64,000 nt of DNA. Origin: Lolium rigidum. Its lineage: Eukaryota > Streptophyta > Magnoliopsida > Poales > Poaceae. Under the pieces are notes generated by a model. It saw only the letters and a list, made by a program, of their open reading frames with translations, searched no databases and was not told where the DNA came from. The DNA lies in the NCBI RefSeq assembly GCF_022539505.1, contig NC_061510.1, forward strand, positions 264,811,687 to 264,875,686, given 5' to 3'. Position numbers and translations under genes: made by a program. Shown in pieces: positions 10,615 through 22,933 of this stretch (the stretch's first letter is position 1; the number at the start of each line of letters is the position of its first letter).

Positions 10615-11008
10615 TCACTTGTAGTACGGGAGCCAGTGCATAGGTTTCCCGGAGAAGAAGATGGCGTCGCAATCGGTGAAGACGTTGTAGGTGGTGAAGA
10701 AGATTGACTCGCAGCCGCACCCGGAAGACCTCACCGAGGAGGGCGTACGCGTCAAATCGGTTGGCGAAGGTGACCGTGAGCAGCTTGAGGGCGACGCCTT
10801 CACGAGACTCATTGACGTAGTACATGACGGGCGAGCCCGGTGGGAGGTGGGAGAAGCCCTCGTCGAGGAACTTTCGAGTGAGCTCGATCTCGGTCCTCCA
10901 CCTCGACTTTGCCCACACACGGAGCGCGTTGTCGACGAGGACGTCCGCCGGATAGAGTAGCTCCGGCCTGGTGCGCGGACGGCGGAAGGTCGGTCCCGTG
11001 TACTGCAT
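10615..11008 (-). pseudogene. Grass-specific hypothetical gene, frameshifted (about 131 aa)
   Basis: The frame opens at ATG 11008 (starts MQYTGPTFRRPRTRPELLYP) and encodes ADVLVDNALRVWAKSRWRTE, FLDEGFSHLPPGSPVMYYVN and TFANRFDAYALLGEV. Near 10730 the family-like sequence moves to another frame (ESIFFTTYNVFTDCDAIFFS, GKPMHWLPYYK) and stops at 10615. The unshifted frame continues with low-complexity residues and looks spurious. I recall similar short proteins as repeated hypothetical genes in Pooideae, and know no function. A TATA-like box lies about 100 bp upstream. A single indel, biological or a sequencing error, explains the break. Confidence 0.5.
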
Positions 11009-11107
11009 CTTCGGAGAGGCAGAGAGGCTCGCTTGAGTGTGTGGTGCTTTGGAGATGGAGAGGAAGAGAGGCTCGCTCGGTTGGTGTGTGGGAGAGGAAG
11101 AGAGGCC

Positions 11108-11117
11108 CCTTATAAAG
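11108..11117 (-). promoter_or_regulatory. TATA box for the 10615-11008 gene
   Basis: The minus strand reads CTTTATAAGG, about 100 bp upstream of the ATG at 11008. Pyrimidine-rich CTCTTCCTCTCC tracts between them are typical of plant core promoters and leaders. Confidence 0.5.
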
Positions 11118-11605
11118 AGGTTGGCTCATAATTCGGGTTCCTAATGATGAATTAACGCGTGTCTAGCCGTCTTCCAAAAATAATTATTGGTTTTGACGCG
11201 ATCGACGATGGGACGGCCCGAGACGATGGCAAAACCGATGCGGCTGCATCGCTGCGAGAGCCGAGACGATGGCAACGCCGAGACGCTGCGTCGATGGATT
11301 AAAAGGCGTCGGCGAGTGCGTGGAAAGGGTTGTTGGCGTGGCGCCTGCATGGCGCATGCATCGCAGGCCTAGACACGCGGGACGGCCCAACGGACCAACG
11401 GAGATTTCAGTATTCTTATAGCCCACCGCAGAAAAGAGAAAGGAACCAATCATGTTGAAGAACGAGGGTGTCCACGGATCGGCCCCGAAACGTTCTAGAA
11501 GGCTAGATCGGACGGCTGGCGTTACCGCAGTGAATGTTCCACAATGCAAAATAGAGCAACCCACGGATCGGTCTAGTTTCCTTCAAGAAGAACAGGGTTA
11601 GCTAG
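11118..11605. other. Intergenic DNA without a gene
   Basis: There is a duplicated GAGACGATGGCAA word (11219-11231, 11263-11275) and a local palindrome around GGCGCATGCATCGCAGGCC. ORFs here are short and overlap on both strands. Nothing is supported. Confidence 0.5.
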
Positions 11606-12996
11606 TCAAAGTTAGGCTTTGACTAAATTTGAAATGAGCATAAAAAATTCAAAAAAAATCAAAAAAATGGAAAACCTTCTCACATAGACTTCTTATGTCA
11701 TATACTACCCATTATAGTTTATAAACATGGTCTACATGCTGTTCAACAAAAAAACCATGTGTCTAATGTGATATCTCGAACACTGGGGTACAAGTTCGAG
11801 GGTGAAGACAAGAGGTTTAGGGTTTGGAACATGAAAAGTTTCAAAAACCTCACCAAAGCTTCATTTTGGAGTGAATAACAAGGATCCATGCTTAATTTTA
11901 CAATTCCATGTTTCAAACTTGATAAAATGATGGTCAAAGTTAGGTTTGACTAAATTTGAAATGACCATAAAAAATCAAAAAAAATCAAAAAATGGAAAAT
12001 CTTCTCACATAGACTTCTTATGTCATATACTACCCATTCTAGTTGATAAACATGGTATACATGTTGTTCAACAAAAAAAACCATGTGTCTAATGTGATAT
12101 CTCAAACACTGGGGTACAAGTTCGAGGGTGAAGACAAGAGGTTTAGGGTTTGGAACATGAAAAGTTTCAAAAACCTCACCAAAGCTTCATTTTGGAGTGA
12201 ATAACAAGGATCCATGCTTAGTTTTACAATTCCATGTTTCAAACTTGATAAAATGATGGTCAAAGTTAGGTTTGACTAAATTTGAAATGACCATAAAAAT
12301 TCAAAAAAAATCAAAAAAATGGAAAACCTTCTCACATAGACTTCTTTTGTCATATACTACCCATTCTAGTTAATAAACATGGTCTACATGCTGTTCAACA
12401 AAAAAACCATGTGTCTAATGTGATATTTCAAACACTGGGGTACAAGTTCGAGGGTGAAGACAAGAGGTTTAGGGTTTGGAACATGAAAAGTTTCAAAAAC
12501 CTCACCAAAGCTTCATTTTGGAGTGAATAACAAGGATCCATGCTTAGTTTTACAATTCCATTTTTCAAACTTGATAAAATGATGGTCAAAGTTAGGTTTG
12601 ACTAAATTTGAAATGACCATAAAAAATTCAAAAAAAATCAAAAAAACGGAAAACCTTCTCACATAGACTTCTTATGTAATATACTACCCATTCTAGTTGA
12701 TAAACATGGTCTACATGCTGTTCAACAAAAAAACCATGTGTCTAATGTGATATCTCAAACACTGGGGTACAAGTTCGAGGGTGAAGACAAGAGGTTTAGG
12801 GTTTGGAACATGAAAAGTTTCAAAAACCTCACCAAAGCTTCATTTTGGAGTGAATAACAAGGATCCATGCTTAGTTTTACAATTCCATGTTTCAAACTTG
12901 ATAAAATGATGGTCAAAGTTAGGTTTGACTAAATTTGAAATGACCATAAAAAATTCAAAAAAAATCAAAAAAATGGAAAAACCTTCTCACATACTC
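11606..12996 (+). repeat. Tandem satellite, unit 326-328 bp, about 4.2 copies
   Basis: Units start with TCAAAGTTAGG at 11606, 11934, 12260, 12586 and 12913, giving spacings of 328, 326, 326 and 327 bp. The fifth copy stops after about 85 bp. Copies are nearly identical, so the expansion is recent. Each unit contains an A-rich block (TTCAAAAAAAATCAAAAAAA) and GGTTTAGGGTTTGG, a telomere-like word. No coding capacity. Confidence 0.95.
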
Positions 12997-13249
12997 TTCT
13001 TACATGGAATAGATGTGTAGTGAACTTATTTGGCCAATTTAGACAAGATCAAAAAAAACTTGCTTAGAAATGAGGCCATTTACCCTACCTTTGGAGCTCT
13101 TTTTTAGCACATTTTGACATGAGTTCCTCAAAACATGTAATCTCATCACTCCAACATCATTCAAACATAGTTCAAACATGTACTCTAATCATTCCAACAG
13201 CATTCAAACACAAATACAACATTATTCATGAACTTTAGTTGGTTCCCAC

Positions 13250-15320
13250 TCAATCATCTACAAAGCGTTGCGGCTTCTTCTTGGTCCTTGCGCTTCTTAC
13301 CACTACTTTGCTCCTTGTGATCCTTGTGCTCATTGCTTCTTTTCTTCTCCTCTTGGTTGTCGGAACCTTAACTACCTCAGAGCTCACTGCCACAACTTTG
13401 TTGGAACCTACAACATAGCTGTACAAAACAAAGGGCGGTAAGATTGTGTCAAGTGATAAATGTACACTAGTATTGGAAAGATTTACATACCAAGTAGAAC
13501 TCACAACCACAGAAGGTTGGACACCAACATTTGGAGCCTCAATTTTCTCCTCAATTGGATCATCATTTCCATTATCAATTGGATCATCATTTTGATAATT
13601 TTGTGGCTCATCAATCGGATCATCAATTGGATCATCGATTTGATCATTTTGTGGCTCATCAATTGGATCATCAATTTGATCATTTTGTGGCTCATCAATT
13701 GGATCATCAATTGGATCATCAATTGGATCATCAATTGGATCATCACTTGGATCATCACTTGTAGCCTCCACTGCATCCTCATTTTGATCATCATTTTGCT
13801 CATCATTTGAAACATCAAAACACTCTCCGAACGCTGGATCTACTGCGTTATCACAAGATCTTAGCGAAATGACCGGACCCACCACACCTTGTGCACTTAC
13901 GTCTCCTCGGTCCAAGTCCAGCTCCTTCGCTGCGAGGTCTTATTCTACTTTTCCTCGGTCTACCCGTCGCTCTCTTCGAACCGGAGGGCAAAGCTTAAAA
14001 CCAGGGTCCACTGGATCCCATTGTTGTTTTCCCTCCAAAGCAGTGTAAGGCATGTGCATATGTGGCTTTGAACTTTGCAACGTAGTAGTAATCATGCACA
14101 TACTCGTTGTATGTTACCCGCTTGACCCGACAGAGTAGTGATGAAAAACAAGGCATGAATGCATGGCAACCCAGCTTATCCGCCATTGCCTACAACCGCA
14201 AGTTCTAGCTTCTAAATCCACTGGATATCTCCATTCCCTCTTCTCTTTATCCAAAAATGATACCTCTGTCGTCGTAGCTGAGCAACGAGTCATGTCCATT
14301 TCCAAGCCTCTTGTTTTCTGCTTCAATTCATTCATCACGTAAGGGATTATAATGTGTCCCATGAATTTTGCCTCGGCTATTCCTGCTCGAACAAGAAATT
14401 TCTGCACGTATTCACCCTTATCTTGTCAAGCAAATCCGCCAAATAAAGACCCTTTAGTTTTCGGATCGTTGAGTTGAAAGACTCTGCAAGATTATTATGC
14501 ACATAGTAAACTTTGCTCACTTCACTGAATTGGCTTTCGGCCCATAACTTGGAGTGGTGTGTTTCCAAGTATTCCTTCACTTTGTCATTTTTGTATAACT
14601 GCCTCATGTGATAGTTGTGCTTCTTCACACCTGCAAGTCAAAGATGCCGGCCATAAATTGTCGGCATACACCTTTCCTTTGAATTTCTTCCCAAAATTTG
14701 CAGCAAGGTGACGCATGCATTCCCTATGCTCTACTCCAGGGAACACATTGTCCACGGCTACTTCTAAACCCTTGCAAGCATCTCGTATGAATTACCAACC
14801 CATTGGGATGTGCAATAGCCCGGCGCAGATTCTCGCAAAAACCAAGTCCAGCTCTCCTCGTACTCGCCTCTATCACGCCATAAGCAACTGGAAATACAAA
14901 ATTGTGTCCATCAACTCGCACAAGCTGCTACTAACTGTCCTTTAAACCTCCCCGTGAGAAAAGTAGCATCAATAGCCAAATAGGGCCCGCAGCCTTCCAA
15001 AAACCCCGGCGACAAGCCTCAAAGCGCACAAAAACCCTTCTAAAGCACTCTTTGGTCATTGTCATTCCCCTCAACGTGTACTCCACGGTGTGGTGATCAA
15101 TATCTACAATACTACCTGGGCTGGTCTTCTCCACTTCACCCTTAAATGAATACAATGGTTTAAAACTTTCCTGCCAATTACCATAAATAGAATCCATAGC
15201 ATGTTGTTTTCCATTGAAAACCCTCATGTATGGTACCTCTATCTTGAACTTTTCTTTGAGCTTCTTCTGCAACTCCTTTGTACCCACTTGATGGTCTTCT
15301 GTCACCCACTATTTTACTTC
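13250..15320 (-). pseudogene. MULE (Mutator-like) transposase, truncated and frameshifted
   Basis: Reading leftwards from 15320, the pieces follow transposase order. They are an N-terminal block (PYMRVFNGKQHAMDSIYGNW, TLRGMTMTKECFRRVFVRFE), the MULE domain (VDGHNFVFPVAYGVIEASTR, ENLRRAIAHPNGLVIHT), an AESFNSTIRKLKG block, and a SWIM-type finger (CRQW after DLEARTCG). Then come a CCHC zinc knuckle (KCTRCGGSGHFAK, near 13870-13900) and an acidic repeat tail ending in a basic C-terminus (RTKKKPQRFVDD). A GT-AG intron (about 13420-13492) fits in the tail. At least four frame changes are visible. The N-terminus is cut by the CACTA end at 15321. Mutator terminal repeats were not found. Confidence 0.85.
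13537..13765 (-). repeat. Minisatellite encoding DDPIDDPIDEPQ repeats in the MULE tail
   Basis: The 12-bp word TTGGATCATCAA and its variants repeat about 15 times, with longer units ending TTTGTGGC. On the minus strand they encode Asp-Asp-Pro-Ile and Glu-Pro-Gln-Asn repeats in the transposase C-terminal region. Repeat length is a multiple of three, so the frame is kept. Confidence 0.85.
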
Positions 15321-18300
15321 CACTACAAGAAAAGTTGCCATGGCCGATGAAGTTGAAGTCGCGCCGTGGTTGCTGGTGTACCATGGCCGACGATTTTGGT
15401 CCCTCCGTGGTGCATGTCAAAACTTTTATTTTCTCATTTTTGAGGCCACCTAGCCCGACGAAAGCGGCCAAAACGTCGCGTATGGTGGCCCGGGACGTGG
15501 TGCATCGCGAATTCTCGGGTTCGCCGGCCGAGTCAACGCAAATCCGCACCGCCGAGGGATGTAGGGCCCGGATGGCAGCCTCTCCGGCATTGTTTTTTTC
15601 TCGATCGCGCCATCTCGTTCAACGTTCTCCGATCGAGCCGTTTACGATGCAGGATCATGGGTCCCGCATGTCATCCTCTATGAACCAAAATTCTTTCTAT
15701 TCTTGGATTTTTTTTGACCCCCTATTTCTGGCTACTTCCTTTTTCTTTTGATCCCTTGCCGCCTTGGAAACGTTGAGACCGCTGCAGCTAAATGGGACCC
15801 GCATGTCATCCTCTATGTGCAATCAACTTTCTTTTCTTGGAGTTTTTTTTGGCACCTCAAATTTGGTCACTTGCCTTTTTCTTTCGATCCCCTGCCGCCT
15901 CTCAAACGGTGATACCGCTGCTGCTACCTGGGACCCGCATGTCATCCTCTATGTACTATAAAACTTTCTTTTCTTGAATTATTTTTGGCACCTCATATTT
16001 GGTCACTTACCTTTTTCTTTCGATCCCCCGCCGCCTCTCAAACGGTGATACCGCTGTCTGCTAAATGGGACCCACATGTCATCCTCTATGTACTATAAAA
16101 CTTTCTTTTCTTGGAGTTTTTTTTGGCACCTCAAATTTGGTCACTTGCCTTTTTCTTTCGATCCCCCGCCGCCTCTCAAACGGTGATACCGCTGCTGCTA
16201 ACCGGGACCCGCATGTCATCCTCTATGTACTATAAAACTTTCTTTTCTTGAATTATTTTTGGCACCTCATATTTGGTCACTTACCTTTTTCTTTCGATCC
16301 CCTGCCGCCTCTCAAACGGTGATACCGCTGCTGCTAAATGGGACCCGCATGTCATCCTCTATGTACTATAAAACTTTCTTTTCTTGAATTATTTTTGGCA
16401 CCTCAAATTTGGTCACTTGCCTTTTTCTTTCGATCCCCCGCCGCCTCTCAAACGGTGATACCGCTGCTGCTAAATGGGACCCGCATGTCATCCTCTATGT
16501 GCAATCAACTTTCTTTTCTTGGAGTTTTTTTTGGCACCTCAATTTTGGTCACTTGCCTTTTTCTTTCGATCCCCTGCCGCCTCTCAAACGGTGATACCGC
16601 TGCTGCTAACTGGGACCCGCATGTCATCCTCTATGCACTATAAAACTTTCTTTTCTTGAATTATTTTTGGCACCTCATATTTGGTCACTTACCTTTTTCT
16701 TTCGATCCCCTGCCGCCTCTCAAACGGTGATACCGCTGCTCGCTAAATGGGACCCGCATGTCATCCTCTATGTACTATAAAACTTTCTTTTCTTGGAGTT
16801 TTTTTGGCACCTCAAATTTGGTCACTTGCCTTTTTCTTTCGATCCCCTGCCGCCTCTCAAACGGTGATACCGCTGTTGCTAACTGGGACCCGCATGTCAT
16901 CCTCTATGTACTATAAAACTTTCTTTTCTTGAATTATTTTTGGCACCTCATATTTGGTCACTTACCTTTTTCTTTCGATCTCATGCCACGTTTGAAACGT
17001 TGAGGAACCTGCAGGCTCATGGGACCCGCATGTCATCCTCTATGTACTATAAAAGTTCATTTTCTTGGTTTTTTTTCACCCTCTGATTTTTGGCAATTTC
17101 TTTTTTCTTTTGATCCCCCGCCGCCTCTCAAACGGTGATACCGCTGCTGCTAAATGGGACCCGCATGTCATCCTCTATGTACTATAAAACTTTCTTTTCT
17201 TGAATTATTTTTGGCTCCTCATATTTGGTCACTTACCTTTTTCTTTCGATCTCATGCCACGTTTGAAACGTTGAGGAACCTGCGTGCTCATGGGACCCGC
17301 ATGTCATCCTCTATGTACTATAAAAGTTCATTTTCTTGGTTTTTTTTCACCCTCTGATTTTTGGCAATTTCTTTTTTCTTTTGATCCCCTGCCGCCTCTC
17401 AAACGGTGATACCGCTGCTGCTAAATGGGACCCGCATGTCATCGTCTATGTACTATAAAACTTTCTTTTCTTGAATTATTTTTGGCTCCTCATATTTGGT
17501 CACTTGCCTTTTTCTTTCGATCTCATGCCACGTTTGAAACGTTGAGGAACCTGCTGGCTCATGGGACCCGCATGTCATCCTCTATGTGCTATAAAAGTTT
17601 ATTTTTTTAAATTTTTTTTCACCCTCTGATTTTTGGCTATTTCCTTTTTCTTTTGATCCCCTGCCGCCTTGGAAACGTTGGGTAAGCTGCTGACTCATGG
17701 GACCCGCATGTCATCCTCTATGTACAATCAACTTTCTTTTTCTTTTGATCTCAAGCCGCATTTGAAACGTTGAGACCGCTGCCGCTAAATGGGACCCGCA
17801 TGTCATCCTCTACGTACAATAAAGTTTCCTTTCTTGGATTATCTTTGGCTCCCGATATTTTGTCACTTGCCTTTTTCTTTCGATCTCATGCCGCCTTTGA
17901 AACGTTGAGTAAGCTGCCGGCTCATGGGTCCCGCATGTCATCCTCTACGAACAATAAAAGTTTCCTTTCTTGGAGTTATTTTTTACCCCTAATTTCTGGT
18001 TATTTGCCTTTTTCTTTTGATCTCCTGCCCCCTCTGAAACGATGAGGACGTTGTTGGCAGGTCGGTCCCACATGTCATCCTCTATGAACAATAAAAGTTT
18101 CCTTTGATGGATTTATTTTGAACCCCTAATTAATTTCTGGATATTTCCCCTCCCGCCTTGGAATCGTTGAGGATGCTGCTGCCTCATGGGTCCCGCATCT
18201 CATCCTCTCAGAACGGTAAATGTTTATTTTCTTGGATTTTGTTGACCAATGATTTTTGGCTTATTTTTTCTTTCGATCACCTGCAGCCTTTAAAACGTTG

Positions 18301-18533
18301 AGGACGCCGCTGGCTCACGGGTCCCACATGTTAACCTCTATGAACAATAAACGCTGAGGATGCTGCTGCCTCATGGGTCCCGCATGTCATCCTCTCAGAA
18401 CGAAAATGTTTCTTTTTTTGGATTTTTTACCAACAGATTTTTGGTTTATTTTTTCTTTCCATCCCCTGCCGCCTTTAAAACGTTGACGATGCTGTTGGCT
18501 CATGGGTCCCCGATGTCAGCCTCCCCGTACAAG

Positions 18534-18815
18534 AAACATATGATATCTTGATTATTTTGCAGACAATAAACAATGTATTGCGCTCTGAGCTATTTCAAAC
18601 GGATAATTAAATCTTTATTTTTACATAAACAAACTTATATGTTGAATCTCCTTGTTTTTTTGTCTTTGCGAAGCATAGGACTTTCCTGTTGTTTTAGAAA
18701 ATTCGGAACTTTCCTGTTTTGGAGTGGGCTGAAATTGTACGAGTCAAAAGGCCAAGCAAGATAGTTCGAAGGCCCAGATGTCTAGATGCAGCCCAATTGA
18801 AATCTTTCTTCTTGG
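18534..18815 (+). repeat. Array-interrupting segment, copy 1
   Basis: This non-monomer sequence (AAGAAACATATGATATCTTG to CAGCCCAATTGAAAT) interrupts the 136-bp array and returns 1670 bp later at 20200-20455. Its word AAACTTATAT lies at 18631 and 20301. It marks the boundary of the higher-order repeat. Confidence 0.85.
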
Positions 18816-20199
18816 ATTTTTTTCACCCCCCGATTTCTGGCTACTTCATTTTTCTTTTGGTTCCGTGCCGCCTTGGAAACGTTGAGACCGCTGGCTGCAA
18901 AATGGGACCCGCATGTCATCCTCTACGTACAATAAAATTTCTTTTCTTGGATTATTTTTGGCTCCCGATATTTGGTCACTTGCCTTTTTCTTTCGATCCC
19001 GTGCAGCCTCTCAAACGTTGATACCGCTCGCTGCTAATTGGGACCCGCATGTCATCCTCTATGTACAATCAAGTTTCTTTTCTTGAATTATTTTTGGCTC
19101 CCGATATTTGGTCACTTGCCTTTTTCTTTCGATCTCATGCCACGTTTGAAATGTTGAGGAACCTCGCTGGCTCATGGGACCCGCATGTCATCCTCTATGT
19201 ACTATAAAAGTTCATTTTCTATGTTTTTTTTTCACCCTCTGATTTTTGGCTATTTCCTTTTTCTTTTTATCCCCTGCCGCCTTGGAAACGTTGAGTAAGC
19301 TGCTAGCTCATGGGACTCGCATGTCATCCTCTATGTCCATCAACTTTATTTTCTTGGGTTTTTTTTACCCCCTAATTTCTCGGCTACTTTCTTTTTCTTT
19401 TGATCTCAAGCCGCATTTGAAACGTTGGGACCGCTGCTGCAAAATGGGACCCGCATGTCATCCTCTATGTAAATAAAGTTTCTTTTCTTGGATTATCTTG
19501 GGCTCCTGATATTTTGTCACTTGCCTTTTTCTTTCGATCTCATGCCGCCTTTAAAACGTTAAGTAAGCTGCTGGCTCATGGGTCCCGCATGTCATCCTCT
19601 ACGAACAATAAAAGTTTCCTTTCTTGGAGTTATTTTTTACCCCTAATTTCTGGCTATTTGCCTTTTTCTTTTGATCTCCTGCCCCCTTTGAAACGATGAG
19701 GACGCTGTTGGCATGTCGGTCCCACATGTCATCCTCTATGAACAATAAAACTTTCCTTTGATGGATTTATTTTGAACCCCTAATTAATTTCTGGATATTT
19801 CCTTTTTTCTTTTGATCCCCTGCCGCCTTGGAATCGTTGAGGATGTTGCTGCCTCATGGGTCCCGCATGTCATCCTCTCGTAACGGTAAATGTTTATTTT
19901 CTTGGATTTTGAATACCAAATGATTTTTGGCTTATTTTTTCTTTCGATCTCCTGCCGCCTTTAAAACGTTGAGGACGCTGCTGGCTCACGGGTCCCACAT
20001 GTCAGCCTCTAACATTAAACGCTGAGGATGCTGCTGCCTCATGGGTCCCGCATGTTATCCTCTCAGAACGAAAATGTTTCTTTTCTTGGATTTTGTACCA
20101 ACAGATTTTTTGTTTATTTTTTCTTTCCATCCCTGCCGCCTTTAAAATGTTGACGACGCTGGCCGGCGCATGGGTCCCCGATGTCAGCCTCCCCGTATA

Positions 20200-20455
20200 A
20201 GAAACATGTGATATCTTGATTATTTTGCGTGACAATAAACAGTGTATTTTGCTCTGAGCTATTGCAAAGGGATAAATTAAATCTTTATTTTTACATAAAC
20301 AAACTTATATGCTGAATCTCCTTTTTTTTTCTTTGCGAGGCATAAGACTTTCCTGTTTTGGAATGGGCTGAAATTGTACGAATCAAAAGGCGTCCAGCGG
20401 GATAGTTTGAAGGCCCAGATGGCCAGAAGCAGCCCAATTGAAATATTCCATTTCT
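20200..20455 (+). repeat. Array-interrupting segment, copy 2
   Basis: Second copy of the segment at 18534-18815, slightly shorter (it lacks part of the CTGTTGTTTTAGAAAATTCGG stretch). Its presence at a constant spacing shows that the surrounding monomers were duplicated as a block. Confidence 0.85.
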
Positions 20456-21880
20456 TGGATTTTTTGACACCCTTATTTCCGGCTACTTCCTTTTTCTTTT
20501 GGTCATGTGCCGCCTTGGAAACATTGAGACCGCTGCTGCAAAATGGGACCCGCATGTCATCCTCTATGTACTATAAAGATTCTTTTCTTAGATTATTTTT
20601 GGCTCCTGATATTTGGTCACTTTCCTTTTCCTTTCGATCTCATGCCGCCTTTGAAACGTTGAGGAAGCTGCTGGCTCATGGGTCCCGCATGTCATACTCT
20701 ATGAACAATAAAGTGTCCTTCATTGGATTTATTTTTTACCCCTAATTTCCGGCTATTTACCGTTTTCTTTTGATCCCCTACCCCCTTTGAAACGATGAGG
20801 ACCCCACATCCTCTATGAACAATAAAAGTTTCCTATGATGGATTTATTTTTGACCCCTTTTGATCCCCTGCCGCCTTGGAATCGTTGAGGATGCTGCTGC
20901 CTCATGGGTCCCGCATGTCAGCCTCTCAGAACGGTAAATGTTTCTTTTCTTGGATTTTTTACCAACTGATTTTTGGCCTTTGTCTTTCTATCTCCTGCCG
21001 CCTTTCACACGTTGGGGACGCTGCCGGCTCAGGGGTCCCACATGTCAGCCTCTATGAACAATAAACCTTTTGTTTGATTTATTATTCACCCATAATTTCT
21101 TGGTATTTGCCTTTTTCTTTCGATCTCATGCCGCCTCTGAAATGTTGAGACGCTGCTGGCTCATGGGTCCCTGTCAGCCTCTATGAACAGTAAAAGTTTC
21201 CTTTGTTTGATTTATTTTTGACCCTAATTACTGGCTATTTGCCTTTTTTTATCCCCTGCCGCCTTTGAAACTAAGAGGACGCTGCTGGCCCATGGGTCCC
21301 ACATCTCAGCCTCTCTGAACGATAAACCTTTCCTTTCTTTTTTTTTCGATCCCGTGCCGCCTTGGAAAATGTGAGACCGCTCCTGCAAAACGGGACCCAT
21401 ATGTCATCCTCTATGTACAATAAAAGTTTCTTTCCTTGGATTATTTTTGGCACCTGATATATGGTCACTTGCCTTTTTTTCGATCCCCTGCCGCCTTTGA
21501 AACATTGAGGACGCTCGTCGGCTCATGGGTCCCACATGTCAGCCTCTATGAACAATAAACATTTCATTTCTTGGATTTATTTTTAACCGCTGATTTCTGG
21601 GAACTTTGCTTTTTCTTTCGATCCTCGCCGCCTTTGTTAAAGTTGAGGACGCTGCTGCAAAATGCGTCCCACATGTCAGCTTCTCTGTACGATAATTGTT
21701 TCCTTTCTTGGATTTTTTTCCACGGCTGGCCGATGGGTCCACGATGTGAGCCTCTATGTACAAGAAATATGTGATTTCTTGATATGTTTTAACCCGAGAT
21801 ATGTAGGATACTTGCTTTTTTCGATCCCTTTTGTTTGTCTTTACCTTCAAATGTTGAGGGACGCTATCGGCAAATGGGTC

Positions 21881-22933
21881 CTCGCTCTAGCATTCTCAAT
21901 CGAAGGAAAAACTGAAATATTGCCTATTCATTTGTTCTTCGTACTCCATGCACATAATCCATACTAACTGTTGATCCGGGTTTTAGTTCAACTTAATTAG
22001 TTCAAATTTGATCTACGAGGAAGTATGTAATATATTTTGGGTTCACAACACTACACTTGTTAACAACAATCTGATGAAGAGGTTTGTCATTTTTTTTAAA
22101 CTACAAATACACTCTAAGATCTTGCAAACCGATAGAATAAATCTTGGAACTTTAAATAATTTATGAAAATTTTGAAATCAACTATATGAATATATCAAAA
22201 TATAGAGCCCATGTAGATGCGCATACTGGCTATGCGCATTTAAAAAGAATCATAATCATAATTGATACGAAATAAAAATAACTTTATATTTAGAATCTCG
22301 GTTTCTTGAGGGCCAATCATAGGATCTCCGTGTTTAAATTAGGAAGGGCCCCAATGGCATGAGTCGGAGGCCCATTAAATGTTTTTGGATTGTTATCAGC
22401 GAAGCAAGCAGGCTGACAGCAATCACCATGTACATTGCCGGCGGCAGCCCAAAAGTACAAACAATTGGCCCATGCAGGGAAGGTAGTACTTTTTTTATTG
22501 GGAAGGTTGTCTGGGCTAACCCCAAAAAAAAGTGGTGCTACATGGGGTAGCACTTGAACCCGGAATGAGACCATGAACAGTACATATGCTACATGCTACA
22601 GTACTTAGTTCTTAGCTATCTATTTTCGATCCAACGTCCAAATCTACAAGTCAACCAACTGTTGATCTGTGCTTGCTGATGTCAAGGCAGTGGATCCTGG
22701 ACGCTTGAACCCATGATCGTTACTGAGGGTTGCCTATTTGCGCATAATATGTTTTGTCAGCGGGCACTTCACTAGTTTGTGCAAAACATATCCAGCGCAG
22801 GATTCGAAAAACAACACGTTTTTTTCTTTACGGAAACAACAGAACATCTCATGTTCATCACAATCCAGCCAACATAAGCACATAATAATTAATAGTACAA
22901 CTAGAGAGCTGTACATATAAATAAGGTTTGTCA
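21881..22933. other. Intergenic DNA without a gene
   Basis: AT-rich, low-copy-looking sequence. Near 22495-22575 the minus strand has a tRNA B-box-like GGGTTCAAGTGC followed by an internal T run, possibly another SINE relic. No supported ORF. Confidence 0.45.

Larger units (their letters stand above)
15321..21880 (+). mobile_element. CACTA (En/Spm-type) transposon, 5' end plus long repeat array
   Basis: The element starts with CACTACAAGAAAAGTTGCCA, the canonical CACTA terminus, inserted next to TTC within the MULE pseudogene. Subterminal CCATGGCCGA words at 15339 and about 15390 look like transposase-binding repeats. The first 246 bp are repeated almost identically at 32557-32802. From about 15650 the sequence becomes the 136-bp array described separately. 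I found no matching TTGTAGTG end in the window and no transposase, so the 3' border is arbitrary and set at the end of the array. The array may belong to the element (CACTA elements often carry long internal tandem repeats) or to the site it entered. Confidence 0.75.
15650..21880 (+). repeat. Array of degenerate 136-bp repeats, about 40 copies, with higher-order structure
   Basis: The word CGGTGATACC recurs at 15907, 16043, 16181, 16317, 16453, 16589, 16725 and 16862 (spacing 136-138 bp). Each monomer contains the most conserved block, ATGGGACCCGCATGTCATCC (or GGGTCCC), then CTTTCTTTTCTTG, TTTCTTTYGATC and GCCGCCT. Between 15.8 and 17.0 kb two monomer types alternate (TTGGAGTTTTTTTT...CAAATTTG and TTGAATTATTTTTGG...CATATTTG), giving 272-bp dimers. 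Between about 17.1 and 20.5 kb a block of about 1.6-1.67 kb is present twice. Further right the monomers degrade. The short ORFs with MGPACHPLC-type peptides are repeat shadows. Confidence 0.93.

Noticed and set aside
15764..21064. Series of 60-120 codon plus-strand ORFs with MGPACHPLC-like peptides
   Set aside because: They repeat with the 136-bp monomer, appear in varying frames and carry no domain; they are shadows of the repeat array.
11606..21880. Possible CRISPR-like repeats
   Set aside because: Units are 136 and 326 bp, contiguous without unique spacers, in a plant nuclear context.
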